Positions 1 through 12,003 are shown, counted from the first letter of the stretch. The stretch is 64,000 bases of DNA from Mycobacterium xenopi (GCF_009936235.1 NZ_AP022314.1:2976001-3040000), one strand, 5' to 3'. Program-made: numbers and translations. The notes: a model not told the origin generated them from the letters alone.

Positions 1-1
1 G

Positions 2-1542
<1,541 letters not shown>

Positions 1543-1546
<4 letters not shown>

Positions 1547-2661
1547 CTCAGAATCCCAATCTCGCCGCATTGAGCGCGGCAGGCGTATCCGTCTGGTTGG
1601 ATGACTTGTCACGCGACCGGATCGAGTCCGGCAACTTGCAGGAGCTGATCGACACCAAGTGCGTCGTCGGTGTCACCAGTAACCCCACCATCTTCCAGAA
1701 GGCGATAGCGGGCAGCGACCGTTACAACGAACAGATCGCCGACCTGGCCAAGCGCGGCGCCGACGTCGACTCCGCTGTTCGGACCATCGTGACCGACGAT
1801 GTCCGGGCCGCGTGCGATGTGCTCAAGCCGCAATGGGAGGCCTCTGAGGGGGTGGACGGGCGAGTCTCGCTCGAAGTTGCCCCCGGGCTGGCGCACGACA
1901 CCGAGAAGACGATCGCGCAGGCCGGCATGCTGTGGAAAATCGTCGACCGCCCAAACCTGTTCATCAAGATCCCGGCCACTAAGGCGGGCCTGCCGGCCAT
2001 CACTGCGGCGATTGCGCAAGGGATTTCGGTCAACGTCACGCTGATTTTCTCGGTCGAACGCCACCGTCAAGTGATGGACGCGTACCTGGCGGGGCTCGAG
2101 AAAGCCAAGGAGGCTGGCCGCGACCTGTCGCAGATCCATTCGGTCGCATCGTTTTTCGTTTCCCGGGTGGACACCGAAATCGACAACCGGCTGGAGAAAA
2201 TCGGCTCCGAAGAGGCGCTCGCATTGCGGGGCAAGGCCGGTGTCGCCAACGCCCGGCTGGCCTACGCCGCCTACCAGGAGGTGTTCGAGGGTGGCGCGCG
2301 TTACCAGGCGCTCAAGCGCGACGGCGCGCGGGTGCAGCGCCCGCTGTGGGCCTCGACCGGTGTCAAGAACCCCGAGTACCCAGACACTCTCTACGTCACC
2401 GAGCTGGTCGCCCCGAATACGGTGAACACAATGCCGGAGAAGACGATCGATGCCGTCGCCGATCACGGTGTCATCACAGGTGACACGGTGACCGGCAGGG
2501 CGGGCGAGGCTCAGGAGGTGTTCGACAAGCTGGAGGCGATCGGCATCGACCTGACCGACGTCTTCAAAGTCCTCGAGGATGAGGGCGTGGAGAAGTTCGT
2601 CGCCTCGTGGGACGAGTTGCTCAAGGAGACCAAGGCTCAGCTCGAGTCCGCCGCCCAATGA
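1543..2661 (+). CDS. tal: Transaldolase
   Basis: Transfers a dihydroxyacetone unit between sedoheptulose-7-phosphate and glyceraldehyde-3-phosphate in the pentose phosphate pathway. The 372 residues match the long actinobacterial form (about 373 in H37Rv Rv1448c). The Schiff-base lysine is K142 in FIKIPATKAG. The ATG at 1543 overlaps the tkt stop, with an AGAAGAAGGG purine-rich ribosome site just upstream. Its own stop overlaps the zwf2 ATG by 4 nt. Confidence 0.98.
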
Positions 2662-4223
2662 GCCCAGCCGGCCGGCATGCCGCGCGAGCGACCGCCGCCG
2701 CCCAGTGGCAGAACCCGCTGCGGGACAAGCGCGATAAGCGGCTGCCCCGGATCGCAGGCCCATGCGGCATGGTGATTTTCGGGGTCACCGGCGATCTGGC
2801 CCGCAAGAAGGTGATGCCGGCCATCTACGACCTTGCCAACCGGGGTCTGCTGCCCCCTACTTTCGCGCTGGTCGGGTTCGCCCGCCGCGACTGGGATCAC
2901 GAGGATTTCGGTCAGGTAGTGTACGAGTCGGTCAAAGAGCACTCCCGCACACCGTTTCGCCAGGTGGTGTGGGAGCGGCTGGCCGACGGATTCCGGTTTG
3001 TGCCAGGCACGTTCGACGACGACGAGGCGTTTGCCCGGTTGGCCGAGTGTCTGGAGAAGCTCGACATCGAGCGCGGCACCGGCGGCAACCATGCCTTCTA
3101 TCTGGCCATTCCGCCGAAGGCTTTTCCCGTGGTGTGCGAGCAGCTGAACCGCTCCGGGCTGGCCCGCCCGCAAAACGGCCGCTGGAGCCGGGTAGTCATC
3201 GAAAAACCCTTCGGCCACAACCTGGACAGCGCACGCGAACTCAACAAGGTGGTCAACAGCGTCTTCCCCGAGGAGTCGGTGTTTCGCATCGACCACTACC
3301 TGGGCAAGGAAACGGTACAGAACATCTTGGCGCTGCGGTTCGCCAACCAGCTGTTCGACCCGATCTGGAACGCGCACTATGTCGATCACGTGCAGATCAC
3401 CATGGCCGAAGACATCGGGCTGGGCGGGCGAGCCGGCTACTACGACGGCATCGGTGCGGCCCGCGACGTGATCCAGAACCACCTGATGCAACTGCTGGCG
3501 CTGACCGCGATGGAAGAGCCGGTCAGCTTCCAGCCGTCGGAGTTGCAGGCCGAGAAGATCAAGGTGCTCTCGGCAACGCAACTCACCGAGCCGCTGGACG
3601 AAACCACTTGTCGGGGCCAATACACCGCCGGCTGGCAGGGCGGTGAGCACGTGGTGGGTCTGCTCGACGAGGAGGGTTTTGCCAAGGACTCCACCACCGA
3701 GACTTTCGCTGCGATCACGCTGGAGGTCGATACCCGCCGCTGGGCGGGGGTACCGTTTTACCTGCGGACGGGAAAACGCCTGGGCCGCAGGGTCACCGAG
3801 ATCGCACTGGTCTTCAAGCGAGCACCGCATCTGCCGTTCGACGCCACCATGACCGACGAGCTGGGCGCGAACGCGCTGGTGATCCGGGTGCAGCCCGACG
3901 AAGGGGTCACGCTGCGGTTCGGCTCCAAGGTGCCGGGTAGCGCCATGGAGGTCCGCGACGTCAACATGGACTTCTCTTACGGCTCGGCGTTTGCCGAGGA
4001 TTCACCTGAACCCTACGAGCGGCTGATCCTCGACGTGCTGCTCGGGGAACCGTCGTTGTTTCCGGTCAACGCCGAAGTCGAGCTAGCTTGGGAAATCTTG
4101 GATCCCGTGTTGGACAACTGGGCTGCGCACGGAAGGCCGGAGCCGTACGCTGCGGGCACCTGGGGTCCGGCGTCATCGTTCGAGTTGCTGCGCCGCACCG
4201 GTCGGGAATGGCGGCGCCCGTGA
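2658..4223 (+). CDS. zwf2: Glucose-6-phosphate 1-dehydrogenase (OpcA-linked)
   Basis: Oxidises glucose-6-phosphate to 6-phosphogluconolactone, making NADPH. The nucleotide-binding motif GVTGDLARKK lies at about residues 42-51 and the active-site signature RIDHYLGKE at 210-218. With the ATG at 2658, which gives the usual ATGA overlap with tal, the protein is 521 residues, close to the 514 of Rv1447c. An upstream in-frame start at 2607 lies wholly inside tal and is less likely. It sits immediately before its partner opcA. A second, divergent G6PDH lies at 46.1-47.6 kb. Confidence 0.97.
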   Translation: MSPAGRHAARATAAAQWQNPLRDKRDKRLPRIAGPCGMVIFGVTGDLARKKVMPAIYDLANRGLLPPTFALVGFARRDWDHEDFGQVVYESVKEHSRTPFRQVVWERLADGFRFVPGTFDDDEAFARLAECLEKLDIERGTGGNHAFYLAIPPKAFPVVCEQLNRSGLARPQNGRWSRVVIEKPFGHNLDSARELNKVVNSVFPEESVFRIDHYLGKETVQNILALRFANQLFDPIWNAHYVDHVQITMAEDIGLGGRAGYYDGIGAARDVIQNHLMQLLALTAMEEPVSFQPSELQAEKIKVLSATQLTEPLDETTCRGQYTAGWQGGEHVVGLLDEEGFAKDSTTETFAAITLEVDTRRWAGVPFYLRTGKRLGRRVTEIALVFKRAPHLPFDATMTDELGANALVIRVQPDEGVTLRFGSKVPGSAMEVRDVNMDFSYGSAFAEDSPEPYERLILDVLLGEPSLFPVNAEVELAWEILDPVLDNWAAHGRPEPYAAGTWGPASSFELLRRTGREWRRP

Positions 4224-5131
4224 TTATCGATTTGCCGGACACCAGCACCACCGCGGTCAACAAGAAACTCGACGAGTTACGCGAGCGGGTCGGCGCGGTG
4301 ACCTTGGGCCGGGTATTGACGCTGGTCATCGCACCGGATAGCGACGGCGTCGTCGAGGAATCTATCGAAGCCGCGAATTTCGCCAGTCACGAGCATCCCA
4401 GCCGGGTGATCGTGGTGATGACCGGTGACCGCGACGCACCGGATGCGCGGCTGGATGCCCAGTTGCGCGCGGGCGGCGATAGCGGAGCCGGCGAGGTGGT
4501 GGTGCTGAGGTTGTCGGGCCCACTGGCCGATCACGCCGGCAGCGTGGTCGTGCCGTTCCTGCTGCCCGACATCCCGGTGGTGGCATGGTGGCCTGACATC
4601 GCTCCCGCGGTGCCCGCTCAGGATCCGTTGGGCCAGTTGGCTATCCGTCGCATCACTGACGCCACCAATGGAGCGGACCCGCTGTCGGCGATCAAGAGCC
4701 GGCTGCCGGGATATACCCCCGGCGACACCGACCTGGCCTGGAGCCGCATCACGTACTGGCGTGCGCTGCTGGCCTCGGCAATCGATCAGCCGCCACACGA
4801 ACCGATCACCTGCGCGCTGGTTTCGGGATTGAAAACCGAGCCAGCGCTCGATGTCCTGGCGGGTTGGCTGGCCAGCAGGATCGACGGACCGGTGCGCCGC
4901 GCGGTGGGCGAGCTCAAGGTGGAGCTGGTTCGCCCCAGCGAGACGGTGACGCTGAGTCGGCCGCAGGAGGGATTGACCGCGACGCTGAGTCGCACGGCGA
5001 AGCCGGATGCGCTGGTTCCATTGCCGCGCAGGGAAACTCGTGAGTGCCTGGCCGAAGATCTGCGCCGGTTGGATCCGGACGCCATCTATCTGGAGGCTCT
5101 CAAAGGTATCGGTCAGGTGGATTACATATGA
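4220..5131 (+). CDS. opcA: Glucose-6-phosphate dehydrogenase assembly protein OpcA
   Basis: Needed for assembly and activity of the zwf2-type G6PDH in actinobacteria and cyanobacteria. I chose GTG 4220 because it reproduces the operon's 4-nt overlap (GTGA with the zwf2 stop) and gives 303 residues, the length I know for Rv1446c. An in-frame ATG at 4208 would add four residues and a longer overlap. The N-terminus IIDLPDTSTTAVNKKLDEL is typical of the family. Its stop overlaps the pgl ATG. Confidence 0.95.
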   Translation: MIIDLPDTSTTAVNKKLDELRERVGAVTLGRVLTLVIAPDSDGVVEESIEAANFASHEHPSRVIVVMTGDRDAPDARLDAQLRAGGDSGAGEVVVLRLSGPLADHAGSVVVPFLLPDIPVVAWWPDIAPAVPAQDPLGQLAIRRITDATNGADPLSAIKSRLPGYTPGDTDLAWSRITYWRALLASAIDQPPHEPITCALVSGLKTEPALDVLAGWLASRIDGPVRRAVGELKVELVRPSETVTLSRPQEGLTATLSRTAKPDALVPLPRRETRECLAEDLRRLDPDAIYLEALKGIGQVDYI

Positions 5132-5879
5132 GCACAGTCGTGGAGACCTATCCCGACCCCGAGGCACTGGCGGCGGCGGCGTGCGATCGGCTCGTCGGTG
5201 CCATCGACGCTGCGGTGGCCACGCGCGGTCAAGCGCTGATCGTGTTGACCGGCGGCGGCAACGGCAACCGGCTGCTGCGCAAGCTCGCTGAGCAAAGCCA
5301 GCGCGTCGACTGGTCGAAGGTGCATCTGTTCTGGGGTGACGAGCGGTATGTGCCCCGCGACGACGACGAGCGCAACGACAAACAGGCCCGTGCGGCCCTG
5401 CTGGAGCACATCGACATCCCCGCGCGCAACGTGCATCCGATGCCCGCCAGCGATGGCGAATTCGGCGGTGACCTTGACGCAGCGGCGCTGGCCTATCAGC
5501 AGGTTCTCGCCGCATACGCGCAACAGGGCGAGCCGGCACCCGATTTCGACGTCCACCTACTTGGGGTCGGACCTGAGGGACACATCAATTCGCTGTTCCC
5601 CCACACCCCGGCGGTGCGCGAGACCGCCAGGCTGGTGGTGGGGGTCACCGATTCACCCAAGCCGCCGCCGCAGCGAATTACGTTGACGTTGCCCGCTGTT
5701 CAGCGTTCCCGCGAAGTCTGGACGATGGTATCGGGATCGGAGAAGGCCGACGCCGTGGCCGCCGCGATCGGCGGCGCCGACCCCGTCGCGGTGCCGCCGC
5801 CGGAGCGATCGGCCGGGAGAACACGGTGTGGCTGCTCGATGTGGAGGCCGCGGCCAAGCTGCCGGGTGGCGCGCGCTAG
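5128..5879 (+). CDS. pgl: 6-phosphogluconolactonase, frameshifted near 3' end
   Basis: Hydrolyses 6-phosphogluconolactone, the second step of the oxidative pentose phosphate pathway (H37Rv Rv1445c, pgl/devB). ATG 5128 overlaps the opcA stop by 4 nt. Family motifs LTGGGNGNRL, FWGDERYVP and LLGVGPEGHINSLFPH are intact. After GGADPVAVP (about 5791-5796) the frame changes: the annotated frame runs to nonsense ending near 5946, while the next frame gives GAIGRENTVWLLDVEAAAKL and stops at TAG 5877-5879, the expected C-terminus (about 250 residues). One missing base at 5794-5802, where GCCGGC would restore the frame, explains this. Sequencing error is more likely than a real lesion. Confidence 0.9.
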
Positions 5880-6073
5880 CAAGAGCGCCGCTGTTCAGCT
5901 CGGGCGTCGGCATAGCCGGCCGCGTAGTCATCGATTCGCCGCCTGATGTCGCGTTCGGTGTCGCGGATGCTTACGAGGCGAGGCTCCGCCAGGCTGTCGC
6001 ATTGTCTTTGCCGCACACCGTTTCGACGTCGCGCCGCCTCCCGTGGTTCCCGTGGCAGTGTCCCGTGCGTCAC
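5876..6073 (-). CDS. Small protein coupled to cupin, unknown function
   Basis: A 65-residue reading frame with GTG start at 6073 that overlaps the cupin stop by 4 nt (GTGA), a sign of coupled translation. It is very Arg-rich and hydrophilic, with the helical segment DIRRRIDDYAAGYADARAEQ near the C-terminus. I do not recognise the family. Its stop lies in the same CTAG tetranucleotide as the corrected pgl stop on the other strand, so the two genes converge with no spacer. It could also be a chance frame. Confidence 0.45.
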   Translation of the reverse strand: MTHGTLPREPREAARRRNGVRQRQCDSLAEPRLVSIRDTERDIRRRIDDYAAGYADARAEQRRSC

Positions 6074-6573
6074 AGCGCAGGAGGCGGACCGACGACCTCG
6101 ATGCCGTAGGAACTCGCCATTGCCGCAAGGGCAGCCGGATCGGACGGCACCATTTCGGGCGGCATCGTGTCGGTCGTGCTGACAGGCGCTCCGGCAGCAA
6201 GGGCGAACCGGTCGAAGCCGGCGGGGGTATGCAGCGTGAGGAACCGGGCCTGCGCACTGGTCACCACGAAGCCGTGCGGCCGCTGTCGAGGCAAGAACGC
6301 CACCGCACCGGCTCCGGCGAGGTGCATGTCACCGCCGACTTCGATGCGCACTTCGCCGTCGATCACGAAGAAGGTTTCCTCGTCGGCCAGATGACGATGC
6401 ATCGGACTGTTGTAGCCGCGTTCACCCTGGTGTTCGAGAACCGCCAAGCTCCCAGCTGTCGCGTCACCGCCCGCGCGAATACGGACCAGCGCGCCGAGGA
6501 ACCACACCGCCTGCTGAACCTCTGGGGCGAGAATCACTGGAGCGCGCGACGAATCGTCGTTGCGAAGGGTCAT
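6070..6573 (-). CDS. Cupin-domain protein
   Basis: A single-domain cupin of 167 residues. The first conserved cupin motif is visible as MHRHLADEETFFVIDGEVRI (metal-binding H, H and E), and the second as FLPRQRPHGFVV. Such proteins are small metal-dependent dioxygenases, isomerases or sensors, and the substrate cannot be told from the sequence. ATG 6573 is followed downstream by a 65-residue frame overlapping by 4 nt. The pair is convergent with the pentose-phosphate operon. Confidence 0.85.
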   Translation of the reverse strand: MTLRNDDSSRAPVILAPEVQQAVWFLGALVRIRAGGDATAGSLAVLEHQGERGYNSPMHRHLADEETFFVIDGEVRIEVGGDMHLAGAGAVAFLPRQRPHGFVVTSAQARFLTLHTPAGFDRFALAAGAPVSTTDTMPPEMVPSDPAALAAMASSYGIEVVGPPPAL

Positions 6574-6697
6574 GACCCATTAGATACCGCCGGCCCTGGC
6601 TGTGCGGGTGAATTGACGACGAGGCAGCACTTTTCGATCCGATCGCCCGCCGGCGGACTCAGGCCGATGCGCTCCCGGGGGCGCGGGCGGGCGCATA

Positions 6698-7075
6698 ATG
6701 ACCGTCATGGCAGAGAAATCCGCCCGCACCGGTTCCGAGCGGCAGCGGCTGAAAACCCTCGCACAGGCCGCGTTGAATGCCGACCTCACCGTGCAACAAC
6801 TCGAGGGCGTGCTGGCCGACATGAATACATCGCTTTCGGGTCTCAACGGCGCCCTCGACACCTTCGAGAACAGTCTGGAACACCTGAACACCACGCTGGG
6901 CAAGCTTGACGAGCTCGCGCCCAGGCTCGACAGCGTGGTCGATCGGATGGAGTTGATCGTCGGGCGGGTCGAGCACATCGTCGATCTGACCGAGGCAGTG
7001 ATGTCGCCGTTGTCGGCGACCGAGCACGCGGTGCGCGGCGTGCTCAACGCCTTGCGGAACCGCACTGCGCGATAG
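6698..7075 (+). CDS. Conserved coiled-coil protein (Rv1444c-like)
   Basis: 125 residues from ATG 6698 (122 if ATG 6707 is used). Past a basic N-terminus (SERQRLKTL) the protein is almost entirely heptad-like helix, with repeated L/V spacing through LEGVLADMNTSLSGLNGALD, LDSVVDRMELIV and VEHIVDLTEAVM. No catalytic motif or signal peptide is seen. Position and strand, after pgl, match H37Rv Rv1444c (about 136 residues, unknown function), which is my inference. It faces secG across 35 bp. Confidence 0.8.
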   Translation: MTVMAEKSARTGSERQRLKTLAQAALNADLTVQQLEGVLADMNTSLSGLNGALDTFENSLEHLNTTLGKLDELAPRLDSVVDRMELIVGRVEHIVDLTEAVMSPLSATEHAVRGVLNALRNRTAR

Positions 7076-7110
7076 TTGCCAGGTCGGTGTTGGCCAGCGT
7101 CTGGGCCGAC

Positions 7111-7344
7111 TCAGCGGTATTTGATCAGCAGCGCCATCCCGATGATGGACACCAGCCAGATGCCGGTGACGAACAGCGTCAACCGGTCGAGGTTTTTCTC
7201 CACGACCGTGGACCCGGACAGCGCCGATTGCACGCCGCCACCGAACAGCGTCGACAGACCCCCACCCTTGGCGCGGTGCAGCAACACCAGCAACACCACC
7301 AGCACGCTGGTGATCACCAGGATGATCTGCAGGGTCAGCTCCAT
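7111..7344 (-). CDS. secG: Protein translocase subunit SecG
   Basis: Small accessory subunit of the SecYEG membrane channel. The 77 residues have two hydrophobic helices (LQIILVITSVLVVLLVLL and LTLFVTGIWLVSIIGMALLI) around a Gly-rich loop with GGGLSTLFGGG, exactly the SecG pattern, and the same length as Rv1440. It is the last gene of gap-pgk-tpiA-secG, 24 bp after tpiA. Confidence 0.96.
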   Translation of the reverse strand: MELTLQIILVITSVLVVLLVLLHRAKGGGLSTLFGGGVQSALSGSTVVEKNLDRLTLFVTGIWLVSIIGMALLIKYR

Positions 7345-7368
7345 GGCCGACAGACTACCGGAACGCTG

Positions 7369-8154
7369 CTACGGCAGCGGTCCCCCGGCGGCGATGGCGC
7401 ACAGCTTGGCGAACTCCTCTCCATCCAGCGACGCCCCGCCGACCAGGGCACCGTCGACGTCGTCGCAGGCGATGATGTCGCCGATGTTCTTGGCGTTGAC
7501 CGAGCCGCCGTAGAGCACGCGCACGCTCTCGGCCATCGGTGGTGATGCCAGCACACCCAGCTCTTTGCGGATCGCCGCGCACACCTCTTGCGCATCGGAG
7601 GCGCTCGCCACCCGCCCGGTCCCGATCGCCCACACCGGCTCGTAGGCGATCACGACCGCGCCGATCTGCTCGGCCGAAAGCCCCGCGAGCGAGCCGCGCA
7701 GCTGCTCGACGTTGTGGCTGACATGATCACCGGCTTCGCGAACGTCGAGGTGCTCACCGATGCACACGATCGGGGTCAGCCCGTGTCTGAGGGCAGCGGC
7801 GGCCTTGGCGGCCACTAGCGCGTCGTCCTCGTAGTGGTAGGTGCGACGTTCGGAGTGCCCGACGACGACGTAGGTGCATCCCAACTTCGCCAGGAATGCC
7901 CCGCTGATGTCGCCGGTGTAGGCGCCCGAATCGTGTGGCGAGAGGTCTTGGGCGCCATAGGTTAGCCGCAGTTTGTCACCGTCGACCAGGGTTTGCACGC
8001 TGCGCAGGTCGGTGAACGGTGGCAGCACCGCGACGTCGACCTTGTCGTAGTACTTGTCGGGCAGCGAGAACGCGATCTTTTGCACCAGCGCGATCGCCTC
8101 GAAATGGTTCAGGTTCATTTTCCAGTTGCCGGCGATCAGCGGCTTGCGGCTCAT
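7369..8154 (-). CDS. tpiA: Triosephosphate isomerase
   Basis: Interconverts dihydroxyacetone phosphate and glyceraldehyde-3-phosphate. 261 residues from ATG 8154, the same length as Rv1438. Catalytic motifs are present: GNWKMN (Lys), VGHSERR (His) and AYEPVWAIGTG (Glu), followed by the phosphate-binding YGGSV loop. The reading frame extends upstream without a stop, but the start at 8154 leaves a 14-nt gap to pgk and matches the family. Confidence 0.98.
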   Translation of the reverse strand: MSRKPLIAGNWKMNLNHFEAIALVQKIAFSLPDKYYDKVDVAVLPPFTDLRSVQTLVDGDKLRLTYGAQDLSPHDSGAYTGDISGAFLAKLGCTYVVVGHSERRTYHYEDDALVAAKAAAALRHGLTPIVCIGEHLDVREAGDHVSHNVEQLRGSLAGLSAEQIGAVVIAYEPVWAIGTGRVASASDAQEVCAAIRKELGVLASPPMAESVRVLYGGSVNAKNIGDIIACDDVDGALVGGASLDGEEFAKLCAIAAGGPLP

Positions 8155-8168
8155 CGGACTCCTTTGTG

Positions 8169-9391
8169 TCAGGTGTTCAACACCGCTAGACCGGGCAGTT
8201 CTTTGCCCTCGAGGTATTCCAGCGACGCACCGCCGCCGGTGGAGATGTGTGACACGGCACCCTCGGGAAGGTTGAGCCCGCGCACCGCGGCTGCCGAATC
8301 GCCGCCGCCGACCACGCTGAACGCGCCCTTGGCTGTGGCCGCGACGATGGCTTCGGCGACGCCTTTGGTGCCGGCGGCGAATGCCGGGAACTCGAAGACC
8401 CCCATCGGGCCGTTCCAGAAGATGGTCTTGGCGTTCGAGAGCAGGGTGGCGAACCGATTGACCGATTCCGGTCCGATGTCCAGACCCATTTTGTCGTCGG
8501 GAATCGCGTCGACAGCAACGACTTCCGACGGTGAATCGGCGGCGAACTTCTCGGCCGCGACGATATCCACCGGTAGCCGCAGCACGTCCGCGTAGGTTTC
8601 GCACAGCCGCCGACAGGTATCGACCATCTCCGGCTGAACGAGTGAGGTGCCTACCGAATGTCCTTGCGCGGCAAGGAATGTAAAGCACATCCCGCCGCCA
8701 ATCACGATACTGTCGGCCTTGGTCGCGAGCTTTTCGATCACGCCGAGCTTGTCGGAAGCCTTCGCGCCGCCGAGCACCACGGCATATGGCCGTTTGGTGG
8801 AGCTGGTGAGATGCTCGAGGACTTTCACTTCCTCCGCGACCAGCTTTCCGGCGTAGTGCGGCAACAGTGTTGCGACGTCGTAGACCGAGGCCTGCTTACG
8901 GTGCACCACTCCGAACCCGTCGGACACGAAAGCGCCGTCTTCTCCGACCAATTCGGCCAGTTCGCGGGCCAGCGCGAGCCGCTCCTGGTCGTCCTTGCTG
9001 GTCTCGCGAGGGTCGAAGCGCACATTCTCTAGCAGCAGCACCTCACCAGCGGTCAGCCCTTCGGCGCTGGCCCGCGCGTCGAGACCAACCACATCGGTGG
9101 CCAGTGGCACGTCTTGGCCGAGTTGCTCGCTGAGCGCGGCCGCGACCGGCGCCAGCGACAGCTTCGGGTCCGGACCGCCTCTGGGCCGCCCAGGTGCGCG
9201 GCGACTATTACTTTGGCGCCGGCGGCGACCAGCGCCTTCAGTGTCGGCACCGACGCGGTGATACGACCCGGATCGGTGATGGTGCCGTCAGGGCCAGCGG
9301 AGTCGAGCGGCACGTTGAGGTCCGAGCGCACCAGAACTCCGCGACCCGAGACTCCTTCGGCGAGAAGGTCTTCGAGTGTCTTGATGCTCAC
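8169..9391 (-). CDS. pgk: Phosphoglycerate kinase, frameshifted near 5' end
   Basis: Makes ATP and 3-phosphoglycerate from 1,3-bisphosphoglycerate in glycolysis. The GTG at 9391 begins SIKTLEDLLAEGV, 2 nt after the gap stop. Substrate-binding RSDLNVPLD lies in the first frame, which reads correctly to VAAHLG, then breaks. The next frame carries the remaining ~310 residues, including GGGDSAAAVRG and FWNGPMGVFEFP. Adding one C at 9183-9191 (making GGGCCGGCCC) restores a continuous 407-residue protein, close to the 412 of Rv1437. Since pgk is normally essential, a consensus error is the best reading. Confidence 0.93.
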
Positions 9392-9393
9392 GG

Positions 9394-10413
<1,020 letters not shown>

Positions 10414-10457
10414 GTCGATCTCTCCTTAATCGCTGGTGGTCTCCCTGGGCCAGCCTA

Positions 10458-10573
10458 GTGGCGACCGCAAGCGCGGCGAAGCCGGGCGCAGCGGGTCGCC
10501 ACCAGGACGGGTGGCGTGGCGACCGCAAGCGCGGCGAAGCCGGGCGCAGCGGGTCGCCACCAGGACGGGTGGC
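10458..10573. repeat. Perfect 58-bp tandem repeat, two copies, each a hairpin
   Basis: Two identical 58-bp units (10458-10515 and 10516-10573) lie between the Rv1432-like gene and gap. Each unit contains the 9-bp perfect inverted repeat GTGGCGACC / GGTCGCCAC (10458-10466 with 10494-10502 in copy 1) and a GC-rich inner stem, so each can fold into a long hairpin. The unit ends with GTGGC, which also starts the next copy. Possible roles are transcript stabilisation, termination of the upstream unit, or a dispersed palindromic element. Confidence 0.9.
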
Positions 10574-10584
10574 GACGAGCCCTT

Positions 10585-12003
10585 TCAGGCTTCGCGCATC
10601 CGGCGCAGCGCCGATTCGGCGGCGTGATAGCCGCAAAGCCCGTGCACGCCGGCGCCCGGTGGGGTGGATTGCGAGCACAGGTAGACACCGGGCACTCCGG
10701 TGAAGTAGGGATCGACCGCTACCCGTGGCCGGAAAAGCACCTGCAACCGGTCGTTGGCGCCGCCGATGATGTCGCCGCCGACGAAATTGGGGTTATAGGC
10801 CTGCAATTCCGCGGTGGACATGCTGACCGTCGCGACAATACGGTCGCGGAATCCCGGCGCGAACCGCTCGATCTGGTCGATGACGGCCGCGGTGGCGTCG
10901 CCGGCGTAGCCGAACGGCACGTGAGCGTAGGCCCAGATCGGGTTGATGGTGCCCTGGGACCGCGTCGGGTCGGCCAAATACTGCTGTCCGACGAGCACAA
11001 ATGGCCGCTCCGGCATTTGGCCTTGGGCACGTGCGCGTTCAGTCTCCGCGATCTCGGCGAACGTTCCGCCCAGATGAACTGTGCCCGCCCGCCGGCAGTC
11101 AGGATTGGTCCACGGGATGTCGCCGTGGATCGCGAAGTCGACCTTGAACGCCGAGGAGCCTTCGCGATAACGCTGGTAGGAGCGCCTGATGCGGGCGGGC
11201 ATGACATCGCCGTAGATCGACAGGACGGCTGCAGGGCTGAGATCGAGCATCACGATGTCCGCGTCGGGGATGTCGGAGCGGGTGGCGACGGTGACGTCGG
11301 TGGTGATGACGCCGCCGTGCTCGCCCAGCACGGTGGCCGCGGCCGCGGTGATGGACCCCGATCCGCCCTGTGCGACGGGCCAGCCGTAACGGTGGCCGCT
11401 GGCCAGAATCATCAATCCGAGTGACGCGGTCAGTGGCCGGTCGAGCCGGGTGTATACGTGGGCGGCCGCGCCACCGAACAGTGCGCGGGCTTTTTCGGTG
11501 CGGAACCACCGGGCCATCAACGTGGCCGGCAACACGGCGCGTGGACCGAAACCGGCCAGCCGAAGCGGGTGGCGCGGAATACCCACAATCGGTCGCAACA
11601 GGTCCTGTGCGAGCTCGTCGAAGCCGTCGGCCAGGTCACCCAGCGCGCGTCGCCACCTCTTCCCGTCGGAGCCCAGGCCCGCGACGGTCTGATCCAGCGA
11701 CCGGTACAACGCCCCGGCAGTGCCGTCGTCGAGTGGGTGCGCGCAGTCGATCTCCGGCCAGAGCCAGACCAGTCCGTGGCGTTCCAGGTCGACCTGCCTC
11801 CAGAACGGTGAACCCACCGCCATCGGGTGAAACGCCGAGCAGTGGTCGTGGATTACACCTGGCACTGTGAGCTCGCTCGAGCGCGCTCCCCCGCCGATGG
11901 TGTCGCGCGCCTCCAGCACCTGTACGTCAACGCCGTTGCGGGCCAACTGGATTGCTGCGGCCAGACCGTTGGGTCCGGCCCCGACGACGACCCCGGTCGT
12001 CAT
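10585..12003 (-). CDS. FAD-dependent phytoene-desaturase-like oxidoreductase (Rv1432-like)
   Basis: 472 residues. The N-terminus has the FAD/Rossmann fingerprint VVGAGPNGLAAAIQLARNG, then EARDTIGGGARS, typical of the phytoene dehydrogenase/amine-oxidase superfamily. The C-terminal GVHGLCGYHAAESALRRM is the usual closing FAD-binding helix. Substrate unknown. Length and position match Rv1432 (about 473). ATG 12003 overlaps the upstream membrane-protein stop by 4 nt, so the two are probably an operon and act together. Confidence 0.9.
   Translation of the reverse strand: MTTGVVVGAGPNGLAAAIQLARNGVDVQVLEARDTIGGGARSSELTVPGVIHDHCSAFHPMAVGSPFWRQVDLERHGLVWLWPEIDCAHPLDDGTAGALYRSLDQTVAGLGSDGKRWRRALGDLADGFDELAQDLLRPIVGIPRHPLRLAGFGPRAVLPATLMARWFRTEKARALFGGAAAHVYTRLDRPLTASLGLMILASGHRYGWPVAQGGSGSITAAAATVLGEHGGVITTDVTVATRSDIPDADIVMLDLSPAAVLSIYGDVMPARIRRSYQRYREGSSAFKVDFAIHGDIPWTNPDCRRAGTVHLGGTFAEIAETERARAQGQMPERPFVLVGQQYLADPTRSQGTINPIWAYAHVPFGYAGDATAAVIDQIERFAPGFRDRIVATVSMSTAELQAYNPNFVGGDIIGGANDRLQVLFRPRVAVDPYFTGVPGVYLCSQSTPPGAGVHGLCGYHAAESALRRMREA

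Noticed and set aside
1609..2763. 384-residue minus-strand frame opposite tal
   Set aside because: Antisense shadow of a GC-rich gene; Arg/Gly/Val-rich with no family motifs, while tal is certain.
2637..3830. 397-residue minus-strand frame opposite zwf2
   Set aside because: Codon-position mirror of zwf2, no start context and no recognisable domain.
10458..10573. CRISPR array
   Set aside because: The two copies are directly adjacent with no spacers, and each is self-complementary.
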